Assembly: GCA_030550175.1 (NCBI GenBank)
Contig: JAUQPW010000054.1
Coordinates: forward strand, 1 to 36,678
DNA from: a bacterium
GTDB taxonomy: Bacteria > Moduliflexota > Moduliflexia > Moduliflexales > JAUQPW01
Length of the DNA stretch: 36,678 bases
Direction of reading: 5' to 3'
The notes under the pieces were generated by a model that saw only the letters and a program-made list of their open reading frames with translations, was not told where the DNA came from and searched no databases. Of the stretch, positions 1 through 7,163 are shown one piece after another. Position 1 is the stretch's first letter; each line of letters starts with the position of its first letter. The translations under genes and the position numbers were made by a program.

Positions 1-27
1 ACACCCCCATACCCCCACTTTCCACCC
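1..27. repeat. C-rich minisatellite edge
   Basis: The first bases consist of short units such as CACCCCCATACCCCCAC, with almost no G. They are the reverse complement of the type of unit that fills the other end of the window (36436-36666). The tract probably continues beyond the left edge. Confidence 0.5.
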
Positions 28-54
28 AAAGGGAGCAACTGGGAACTTGTTCAA

Positions 55-666
55 TTGCTCTTAGATTTGATTCAGGTAAGGAAAGAAAATCAACAACGGG
101 AGGTTTTGGATGTAGTTCAGGATAAATCAGAAGCAACCCTGGGGAGTCTACTTTATCCGCGGGTAGTAGGTCAGTCATTTTTAGCGACACGGCCCAATCT
201 ATGCAGAATAGATATCATGCCCGGTGCTTACAACCGGCTGAATACCTGTGATCTAACTTTTAGACTGAAAGTTGATCCGGAGGCTAAGGAAGATTTGGTA
301 ATGATCAAGGCGGATGCCCGTTTCGTTCGAGATGGATTCTGGTATACTTTCCGGTTTCCACCCCTGGTGGATTCACAGGGTAAGTCTTACTATTTCTCTG
401 TGGAGTCCTCTACAACCAATCCTGAGAATGCCTTAACTCTTTGGTACACTCCAACGCCTCTCACACCTTCTGGAATAAGATATGAAAACGGCAAGCCTGC
501 CGTCGGCTGTTTACGATTCAGGACTTATAGCTTTGCGCCTCAGGGTTTTGAAAAGGAATATGCTCGACTTCGGGATGAATTTACTCTTCAGCTCTTAGCC
601 CTCAAGCGGGACTATGAAGAAAAACTCCAAAATATACTGGTTGAATTGGGAGAGGTACCGCACTAG
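55..666 (+). CDS. Hypothetical beta-rich protein with C-terminal coiled coil
   Basis: Function not recognised. The frame is open to the left edge, so this may be the 3' part of a longer gene. The TTG at 55 is only the first usable start after the C-rich tract, and an AAAGGGAG at 28-35 lies too far upstream to decide it. Residues about 40-165 alternate short hydrophobic and polar strands, including RIDIMPGAYNRLNTCDLTF, FRFPPLVDSQGKSYYF and a late CLRFRTY strand. This is the look of a jelly-roll or carbohydrate-binding-like sandwich that I have seen attached to glycosyltransferases and other envelope proteins; that link is inference. The last 35 residues are charged and heptad-like (coiled coil). 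There is no signal peptide or membrane segment. It converges with the DedA gene, with 8 bases between the stop codons. Confidence 0.6.
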   Translation: MLLDLIQVRKENQQREVLDVVQDKSEATLGSLLYPRVVGQSFLATRPNLCRIDIMPGAYNRLNTCDLTFRLKVDPEAKEDLVMIKADARFVRDGFWYTFRFPPLVDSQGKSYYFSVESSTTNPENALTLWYTPTPLTPSGIRYENGKPAVGCLRFRTYSFAPQGFEKEYARLRDEFTLQLLALKRDYEEKLQNILVELGEVPH

Positions 667-674
667 ACGGCTTT

Positions 675-1277
675 TCAAACTTCTTTACCTCTGAGCCGGG
701 TTAGAATGAATAACAGTACCACGATCATCATAATCGCCAATAAAGCATGTTCGGTTTGTTTAACAATATGGATGAACCGGTCGATATGGTCTCCGAGATA
801 GTAGCTGAGAGAGATAAGTAGAGGGACGGTAATAAAAGCCGCGGCCAGATCTACTAAAACAAATTTTACAGGCGGCATTCGAACCATTCCGGCTGTAAAG
901 TAGATAGGAAATCGAAGTCCGGATAAATGCCTGGCAATAAATACCGCCTTGGTTCCATATTTAGCAAAATATTCCCTGGCTTTATGGACCCTCTCCTTGG
1001 TAAGGATCTTGGAAAACCGATGATGGCTGATAATCTGTTCTCCCCACCTTTTTCCGATCAAATAAATGACAAAATCCCCCAGAACAACTCCGACCAGACA
1101 GACCAGGATTGTGTAAGAAAGACGAATATATCCGGTGTAGACTAAATACCCGCTCGTAATCAGAACAATATCTTCGGGTATCGGAATTCCCATTCCGCAC
1201 AAAAGGAGAACAGTAAAAATACCCAGGTAGGTAAAATGTTCAAAGTAACCCACTAAAATCTTTTCTAATCCACTCAA
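675..1277 (-). CDS. DedA family (SNARE-associated/VTT domain) membrane protein
   Basis: A 200-residue polytopic inner-membrane protein of the DedA family. Members help move undecaprenyl phosphate or phospholipids across the membrane and maintain proton motive force; the substrate here is unknown. Visible family marks are the re-entrant GMGIPIPED segment near residues 28-36, the basic FIARHLSGLRFP motif near 113-124 (family form F-x-x-R-x-x-P/S-G-x-R), and four to five hydrophobic stretches ending with a helix before a basic tail (RLRGKEV). Length is normal for the family. The start is TTG, with a weak AAAGG six bases upstream and no in-frame ATG before the first conserved motif. It stands alone, and its upstream region contains a MITE-like repeat. 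Confidence 0.9.
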   Translation of the reverse strand: MSGLEKILVGYFEHFTYLGIFTVLLLCGMGIPIPEDIVLITSGYLVYTGYIRLSYTILVCLVGVVLGDFVIYLIGKRWGEQIISHHRFSKILTKERVHKAREYFAKYGTKAVFIARHLSGLRFPIYFTAGMVRMPPVKFVLVDLAAAFITVPLLISLSYYLGDHIDRFIHIVKQTEHALLAIMMIVVLLFILTRLRGKEV

Positions 1278-1434
1278 GATAGGCCTTTTATTCCAAGATT
1301 CTAGAGGACAGTTGAAAAACCCGGTCCCTACTTGTCCTCATTTAAAGGATTATTGGGTTCCCACGTGATTAATAGAGTTATTAAACTAATTTATAACATT
1401 TGCCTTACCTTGACAATATAGAGAGTTTTTAGCA

Positions 1435-1616
1435 TAACTGTAACAATTGAGTAGGTGTCACTTTTTCTGTCTGAACACCCCCCAATCCCCCCTCCAGGGG
1501 GGACTTCAGCAGCAACCCCACGTCAGTTCCCCCCTGGAGGGGAACACCCCCCTAGTCCTCCCTGGAGGGGAGCCAAGGGAGGTGTTTTTTTCCACCTACT
1601 AAAGTGATACGGATAC
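1435..1616. repeat. MITE-like element, copy 1
   Basis: A 182-bp non-coding element. The left end begins TAACTGTAACAATTGAGTAG and the right end finishes with GATACGGATAC. The reverse complement of the family's right end matches its left end at about 19 of 23 positions, giving imperfect terminal inverted repeats. The core holds CAGCAACCCCACGTCAG (in the 25-base segment 1503-1527) flanked by C-run/G-run hairpin arms. Further copies are at 13790 and 32487. No clear target-site duplication was seen and no ORF is present. Confidence 0.75.
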
Positions 1617-2097
1617 GTTTTTGGCCTTGCTAGGAAGAGATTAAACTTATCGACTCGCGTGAATCCTCAGCAACGGAAGGGGAGCGACCCCTGGCAAGAA
1701 AGTACTGTTGGATCCTTTTTATAAGATCCAACCGGCCCTCTAGAATGCCTTATCCCGCCTAATCTGGCTTTCTCTTCGACTACTTCCTAAATCAGGGAAA
1801 ATACACCTGATTTAAGGTAGAACAAAAAAGTTTACCTTTTTTAAGGTATCTCCGAGAAAATTAAAAAAAAATCTTTTTAAGACTGATGATGACTCAAAAA
1901 GCTTACCAGATTTGCTCTTTCCGAAGTTCTTATCCCATCATAGGTAGTTACTTGAAATATGGTATAGGATTTGCGGAAATGAGAAATATAGGTTAAGCTC
2001 GGTTTTCAATGTGTTAATTCACTTATAAGGAAGTAGTTATGGTGTACTTTTGAGAGTATTTTCGAGAATATGGTATATTAGAAATGAGGAGGGACCT
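1617..2097 (+). promoter_or_regulatory. Structured leader with serial hairpins
   Basis: This is the gene-free stretch between the MITE-like element and the radical SAM gene. In order it holds a GGGG-AGCGA-CCCC hairpin near 1680-1692; GTTGGATC/GATCCAAC (8-bp stem, 1707-1732); TAAATCAGG/CCTGATTTA (9-bp stem, 1788-1814); and TACCTT-N4-AAGGTA (1833-1848). No T-run follows any of them, so they are not classical terminators. Density and order suggest a structured 5' leader or operator array, but I matched it to no riboswitch class. No convincing -35/-10 pair was found. Confidence 0.35.
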
Positions 2098-3501
2098 ATG
2101 CGAGTAGTATTGGCGGATTTAAAAGGACAAAACGGAGTGGTCAGTAAAGATACCATTGCCGGTGGTTATGGTTCTCGGTTTCGGGGTATTTCATGGACGA
2201 CTCGTGTGGTGGAACGAATGCGGAAGCTTTACCGGAATTTACCCAGTATTCAACTCGGTTATCTGGCTGCTATTTTTGCCCAGGCCGGGCACGAGGTTTA
2301 TGTAACGGATAACAAGTGGATACCAGGGGATCTGGCCCTGGTCTTAACCTCGATTGTAGATTTTCGACATGAGATTCAATGGGCGGAAGAAGCCAGGCGA
2401 AGATATGGAATGCAGGTTGGATTTTTTGGGACTTTTGCAACCCATGTCCCAGAAGTATTAGCTGGTCATGGGGATTTCATCATTAAAGGAGAACCTGAGC
2501 ATGCTGCCCTGCGGTTAGCCCGGGGCGAAATCTTGAAGGGGCCCATTGTCAGTTCGACCATCCAGGATCTAGATTCTTTACCGTTTCCTCGATGGGATTT
2601 AGTGTACCGAAGAAGATTCGGTCATGAAGTTATTCATTCCCTCTTCTCCATGCGATCAGTTTTTCCTTTACTATCCAGCCGAAGTTGCCCAGAGTTCTGT
2701 ACGTATTGTCCTCATCGTATTACGGCAGTTTATCGGGCCCGTAGTCCCCAAAATGTGCTTGAAGAGATTGAGCAGATTTGTCGTCAATACGGTAGGGTTT
2801 TCCTGGTCTTCCGGGACCCCCTCTTTACAGAAGAAAGAGACCGGAGTATGGCGATTGCCGAAGGAATCATCCGCAAGAACCTTCCGGTCCGATTTGAGTG
2901 TGAGACCAGATTGGATAGTTTAGATAAAGAGTTGGTTGATCTCCTCTATAGAGCTGGATTGCGTGCTCTAACCTTTGGAGTAGAGTCGGTCGATCCTAAT
3001 ACGCTCAAGCGTGTTGGTCGAAGACCTATCCCTCCGGAACACCAAAAGGATATCATCTCCTATTGTAGTAAAAAAGGAATCATGACGGTAGGGTTTTATG
3101 TAATAGGGTTCTTAACCGATACCATAGAGAGTATCCAGGCTACCATTGATTATTCCATAGATTTAAATAGCACGATGGCCTTATTTAAGATTCTGACCCC
3201 TTACCCCGGAACCCCTCTTCGTAAACGCATGGAGTCTCTTATTACCGAAACCGATTTAGAAAAATTCGATGGCTATACCCCTACTTTTAAACACCCCAAC
3301 CTAACCCATGAGCAGCTTCTATTTATGCTTACGACCGCCTATAGCCGGTTCTATATCCGACCCTCCTGGGGATGGAATTATCTGGGGCTTCCAAATTGTT
3401 TTGCCAGATGGGTCCAACGCTGGGATGCTTATGCCCAACGTCGTCAACGTGAGATTGAAATGGCTTATTTTACCTCTCAAGAGCCTAAAGCAAGTAGCTA
3501 A
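2098..3501 (+). CDS. B12-binding domain radical SAM protein
   Basis: A 467-residue class-B-like radical SAM enzyme. The N-terminal part (about 1-150) resembles a Rossmann cobalamin-binding domain (LGYLAAIFAQAGHEVYVTDN, then a GDFIIKGEPEHA segment), but the cobalamin-ligand motif DxHxxG is not visible. The radical SAM core follows, with the 4Fe-4S motif CxxxCxxC at Cys197, Cys201 and Cys204 (SCPEFCTYC). A GVESVDPNTLKRVGR segment and an FKILTPYPGTPL segment are typical of this family. The start is ATG 2098, because GAGGAGGGA lies just upstream; a longer TTG start at 2050 has no such site. Substrate unknown. The neighbouring aminotransferase and glycosyltransferases suggest work on an envelope lipid or sugar, which is inference. 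Confidence 0.85.
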   Translation: MRVVLADLKGQNGVVSKDTIAGGYGSRFRGISWTTRVVERMRKLYRNLPSIQLGYLAAIFAQAGHEVYVTDNKWIPGDLALVLTSIVDFRHEIQWAEEARRRYGMQVGFFGTFATHVPEVLAGHGDFIIKGEPEHAALRLARGEILKGPIVSSTIQDLDSLPFPRWDLVYRRRFGHEVIHSLFSMRSVFPLLSSRSCPEFCTYCPHRITAVYRARSPQNVLEEIEQICRQYGRVFLVFRDPLFTEERDRSMAIAEGIIRKNLPVRFECETRLDSLDKELVDLLYRAGLRALTFGVESVDPNTLKRVGRRPIPPEHQKDIISYCSKKGIMTVGFYVIGFLTDTIESIQATIDYSIDLNSTMALFKILTPYPGTPLRKRMESLITETDLEKFDGYTPTFKHPNLTHEQLLFMLTTAYSRFYIRPSWGWNYLGLPNCFARWVQRWDAYAQRRQREIEMAYFTSQEPKASS

Positions 3502-3572
3502 CCCTGTCCCTTGTTCAAGGTTCTTTATACTTGACAAATCCTAAAGGCTAATGGACAGTAGATAGAGAGGAC

Positions 3573-4868
3573 ATGATTCGAACTATCGCACGTTATGGAG
3601 CCCGGCAGGTCCCCGGAACCACCCAGGCCTTACTTAAAACATTTTTGAGGGGTCAGGGGGTTCAAGGCCCCGCCATTCGACAATTTGAAGAGAAGTTTGC
3701 CGCCTATCATGGCGTTCGCCATGCTATTACTGCTTCCTATGGACGTATGGCCTTTTATTATATCCTTAAGGCGTTGGATCTGCCTCCGGGCTCCGAAATC
3801 ATTTTTCCTGCCCTGACGTTTTGGGTTATTCCGGAAATTGCACGGGTGGCGGGATTACGGCCTGTATTCGTCGATATTAATCCTTATACCTACAATTTGG
3901 ACCCTCAGGCTCTTCCGGCCGCAATAACCGGGCGAACGCGAATCATCGTACCCACCCATCTCTACGGACAGCCCTGCGATATGGACCCTATCTTAGCCAT
4001 TGCAAAACAGCATGGGCTTTATGTCATCGAGGATTGCGCCCATGCCATTGGAGCCACTTATCGAGGATCTAAAACCGGGACATTCGGCCACGCTGCTTTC
4101 TTTAGCTTTCAGACGCTCAAAGGATTGAATACTTACGGGGGTGGAATGGCCATCACTAACGATGACCGGCTGGCCGAACGAATTCGGCAACTGGCTGAAG
4201 CAGAACCCTGGCCTTCAACCAGGGAGATTATATCGAAACTGCTCTCCGGATATCTTCAACGGGCTTTCATCAGCCCCTATGGGTTTACTTTCAGTCTTTT
4301 TCCAGCTTTTTACATCGCCTCCTTCTTCGGACACCAGGATTTAACACGTTACATTTGGGAAAAAATTCGACCCCTGGATCCGCTACCTTCAGCCTATCGG
4401 CGACGTTATAGTAATGCCCAGGCCGTCATCGGACTGAAAGTACTGGAAGTAATTGATAAATTGAATGCAAAGAGTCAAGAACATGCACGCCGATTGACGG
4501 AAGGCTTGAAAGAAATCCAATCGATTTTGCCACCCCAGACCCTTCCCTATACCTCGCCGGTTTATTACCAATATTGCATACGCACCTCGGATCCCATTAC
4601 CTTAAGCCGTCGCGCAATCCGCCGCGGTATAGATATGGAAATCATGCATGTGGACATATGTACCCGCTTGGAGCTATTTGCTCCTTACACCTCCCCATGT
4701 CCCCATGCCGAATCAACCGAAGGAACCCTACAATTGCCCGTTTACTCGGGACTCCAACCCGAAGATATCCGCCAAATCCTCCGGGTTATTCAAGATATCA
4801 GTCGCGATTTACCTCCCCTAACGATGACCGGACCTGGAAACTCACAGGCTCCCTCCCGAAATATCTAA
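3573..4868 (+). CDS. DegT/DnrJ/EryC1/StrS family aminotransferase
   Basis: A 431-residue PLP enzyme of the sugar aminotransferase family, which usually aminates keto-sugars bound to nucleotides. The N-terminal half has ASYGRMAFYYILKAL and SEIIFPALTFW (cofactor phosphate and substrate region), VPTHLYGQPCDMDPI, and VIEDCAHAIGATY, whose Asp is the usual pyridine-nitrogen partner. The probable Schiff-base lysine is Lys183 in SFQTLKGLNTYGGG. The segment between roughly 200 and 290 is longer and more hydrophobic than in typical members. The start ATG follows GAGAGGAC. It lies 71 bases after the radical SAM gene on the same strand and is probably co-transcribed. Its stop overlaps the stop of the convergent TPR gene by four bases. 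Confidence 0.88.
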   Translation: MIRTIARYGARQVPGTTQALLKTFLRGQGVQGPAIRQFEEKFAAYHGVRHAITASYGRMAFYYILKALDLPPGSEIIFPALTFWVIPEIARVAGLRPVFVDINPYTYNLDPQALPAAITGRTRIIVPTHLYGQPCDMDPILAIAKQHGLYVIEDCAHAIGATYRGSKTGTFGHAAFFSFQTLKGLNTYGGGMAITNDDRLAERIRQLAEAEPWPSTREIISKLLSGYLQRAFISPYGFTFSLFPAFYIASFFGHQDLTRYIWEKIRPLDPLPSAYRRRYSNAQAVIGLKVLEVIDKLNAKSQEHARRLTEGLKEIQSILPPQTLPYTSPVYYQYCIRTSDPITLSRRAIRRGIDMEIMHVDICTRLELFAPYTSPCPHAESTEGTLQLPVYSGLQPEDIRQILRVIQDISRDLPPLTMTGPGNSQAPSRNI

Positions 4869-6040
4869 TCCTGACCGGGTTTATAAGGAGTTTTTAAATA
4901 CTTCTCAACTTTCTTGTGGGAGTCTTCAAAATCTTTCAACGCGAGAACATTTCGATACGACTCCAAAGCCTTATCTCTTTCTCCAAAAGTGTCATAAATT
5001 TTTCCCAGGCTGAGATGGGCATAGGCCAGAACCCAATACCTATCTGTTGAATCGGTATGAATCATATCGTTGAAATATTTTTTAGCTTCCTCGTATTTCC
5101 CGGCCAATCGTAAGCTTTCTCCAAAAAAGTATGTGGTAATATTTAAGGATTCTTCTCCATAAACTTCTTTTGCGGCGGCCAACTCCAGTATTTTTCTGTA
5201 CGTATGAATGGCATTGTCATAATCTTTAAGTTCTTTATAACAATAGGCCAGCAGGCCTAAATAATTGAGATTTTCCGGATATTGATCCGCTAACTCCTTA
5301 AGCAAGTTTAAAGCCTGAGGGGCTTTATTTTCATATTTTATATAAAAAAAGGCCAGGAAAAACTTGGCTAAATCCCTGCTATAAGTTCCCTTTTCCATGG
5401 CAAGTTGCAATTCCTTGAGGCCTTTTTCCTGACCTCCGTATAAACCAAACAAAACTTTACTGAAGACTCGAATATAACCCGGGAAGGTAGCCGTGAAATA
5501 ATCATAAAGGCCTAATCCCAGATAAGCATCATAAATCTCCGGGTTGATCTCCACGACTTTCTCGAAGTAGGTCCTGGCCTTCATAGATCGCGTTATCGCT
5601 TCCCACCGATGGTTGTAAGAACCTTCCAGCAATCCCCAACGGCTATACAGGCCGGCCAGGATAAGCAGGGTATCGGTGTCATTTTTGTTCCTTTTTAAAC
5701 GCGCTTCCCCCATTTTAATGATCTTCTGGCTCAATTCAATGAAATGTTTTTCGGCTTCTGTATTCTCCCGCTTGTTGATAAATATCGACCAATAGGTCTC
5801 TGCCTGTAAAAAATAGCCTAAAAGACTCTCCGGATGTTTTTGGATGAACCGTTCAAAGTTTTCTAAGGCCTGCTGAAAGTTATAGCGCTGATACTCTTCA
5901 ACTCCTTGAGGAAGGTCTGGATCATTAGCCTCCTCTAACACGCTATCTTTATAAGCTCCCTGGGGAAAGACTTGTTTGGTAATGAACAAAACTTGAACGG
6001 CAAGTAAAGCACATAAAAAACCTCTTAAGTTTTTTCCCAT
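4865..6040 (-). CDS. Secreted TPR-repeat protein
   Basis: A 391-residue protein with an N-terminal signal peptide (about residues 1-27, basic start then a hydrophobic run to VFPQG) followed by tandem tetratricopeptide-like helices. Clear units include YNFQQALENFERFIQKHPES, KARTYFEKVVEINPEIYDAY, KDYDNAIHTYRKILEL, GKYEEAKKYFNDMI and GERDKALESYRNVLALKDF. TPR proteins are scaffolds; no catalytic motif is seen and the partner is unknown. It starts eight bases after the GT2 stop, with an AAGG site, so the two are very likely translationally coupled. This places it with envelope glycan synthesis or export. Confidence 0.85.
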   Translation of the reverse strand: MGKNLRGFLCALLAVQVLFITKQVFPQGAYKDSVLEEANDPDLPQGVEEYQRYNFQQALENFERFIQKHPESLLGYFLQAETYWSIFINKRENTEAEKHFIELSQKIIKMGEARLKRNKNDTDTLLILAGLYSRWGLLEGSYNHRWEAITRSMKARTYFEKVVEINPEIYDAYLGLGLYDYFTATFPGYIRVFSKVLFGLYGGQEKGLKELQLAMEKGTYSRDLAKFFLAFFYIKYENKAPQALNLLKELADQYPENLNYLGLLAYCYKELKDYDNAIHTYRKILELAAAKEVYGEESLNITTYFFGESLRLAGKYEEAKKYFNDMIHTDSTDRYWVLAYAHLSLGKIYDTFGERDKALESYRNVLALKDFEDSHKKVEKYLKTPYKPGQD

Positions 6041-6048
6041 TTCATACC

Positions 6049-6846
6049 TTATACGTTAACTATTGATGAGTGTTTGCTTTGACTATTCGGGGCGTTACTC
6101 TTACGGCCAGGACACACCTTGTTCTTAACACCAACCCAGAAGTCAAGGAATGCCCGACAGATAGATAAGGTATCTACAACAGGTCGAAAGTGTGAGGACT
6201 TGTTTTGATCAAAATAGAGGGCCGGGATAGGGACCGTTGCAATGGGTAGTCGCTGCTCAAGGGCCAGGAGAAGGATATAGAGTTCGGTTTCATACCGTCC
6301 CCCTTGGATATCTTGCACAATTTGCTCGATAAAGCTTCGTTGAAATGCTCGTAGACCGGATTGAGTATCCCGGGGGCTTCGGGGATAAAGTCTTTGTAGA
6401 AGTATAGTCGCCAGCCTATTCCCAAGGCGACTCCGTAAGGGTATGGCTCCCAGATCGAAGGTGCGCTCCCCGATAACCAGTGCTGCATTTTCCTGTATAC
6501 AGGCCTGTACCAGGCGAGGAATATCCGAGGGACAATGTTGGCGATCCCCATCTAAAGTAACAAGGATATTGAAGGGAATTTCCCTAAGGGCATAATGGAA
6601 CCCTTCCAGGAGGGCAGTACCCTTACCGCGATTATTCAAAAATGAAAGGACCCGAATACGTCCCTTACTCTCTGCTGCAACTTGGTGCAATACCTTATCT
6701 GTTCCATCTGTCGAACCATCATTCACAGCAATTACGTAATCCACATACTTAGCCGCCTGGATAACCACCTCTTCACAAAGTGCTGCGACGTTATAGCAAG
6801 GTATCACACAGCAGACCACCGGGTTTGGAAGAACCTCTTTCGACAT
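6049..6846 (-). CDS. Family 2 glycosyltransferase (polyprenyl-phosphate sugar transferase type)
   Basis: A 265-residue GT-A fold glycosyltransferase resembling dolichol- or undecaprenyl-phosphate mannosyl/glucosyltransferases. Motifs, numbered from the chosen start: VVCCVIPCYN near 10-19; NDGSTDGT at 42-49 (nucleotide-sugar binding); LDGDRQH with the DxD-like acids at 99-101; and DTQSGLRAF near 160. It has no C-terminal membrane helices, so it is of the short soluble or peripheral type. The ATG at 6846 is chosen because GAGAGGG lies just upstream and the domain begins directly after it; a GTG at 6900 would add 18 residues without a good site. With the GT39-like protein upstream it could supply a lipid-linked sugar donor (inference). 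Confidence 0.88.
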   Translation of the reverse strand: MSKEVLPNPVVCCVIPCYNVAALCEEVVIQAAKYVDYVIAVNDGSTDGTDKVLHQVAAESKGRIRVLSFLNNRGKGTALLEGFHYALREIPFNILVTLDGDRQHCPSDIPRLVQACIQENAALVIGERTFDLGAIPLRSRLGNRLATILLQRLYPRSPRDTQSGLRAFQRSFIEQIVQDIQGGRYETELYILLLALEQRLPIATVPIPALYFDQNKSSHFRPVVDTLSICRAFLDFWVGVKNKVCPGRKSNAPNSQSKHSSIVNV

Positions 6847-6977
6847 ATCCCTCTCGATGAGGTGCCGGTTACCGATAGTCGGAGAACAGAAATCTCCCAC
6901 TACCCAGGTTCATCGATGAAAATGAATTTGCATCATTGAAGCTCCTTAAACCGGCAAATAAGGTCTCTATCACGTTG

Positions 6978-7163
6978 TTATACGGATTCTGATTGAATAG
7001 GTCATATCCTATCCCTTCCCTCTGAAGAGGTTAGATGCTGAGAAGGGGCGACCTGAGGGGCCCTTATGCAGGCAACCTCTCCCTTCCCTCCCCGCAGGCA
7101 GGAAGGGTTAGGGTGGCGCTGTGCCTACTTTGCATCCCATTTCAATACTGATTGGGTATTACC
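6978..7163. repeat. Dispersed repeat family 2, copy A
   Basis: About 186 bp that aligns along its length with 27714-27879. Shared blocks include TTCCCTCTGAAGA, GGGGCGAC, GGCCCTTA, CCGCAGGC, GCCTACTTT and CCCATTTCAATAC. The ends form a degenerate inverted repeat (TTATAC at left, GTATTAC at right). Its right end supplies the stop codon of the GT39-like gene. Confidence 0.6.

Noticed and set aside
1413..1440. TTGACA-N17-CATAAC promoter
   Set aside because: The -10 match is poor and overlaps the left end of MITE-like copy 1. The nearest rightward gene is over 650 bases away.
1640..1735. Known riboswitch
   Set aside because: The hairpins and AGCGA loop matched none of the cobalamin, cyclic di-GMP or ATP (ydaO) consensus patterns I can recall. 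Left as an unassigned structured region.
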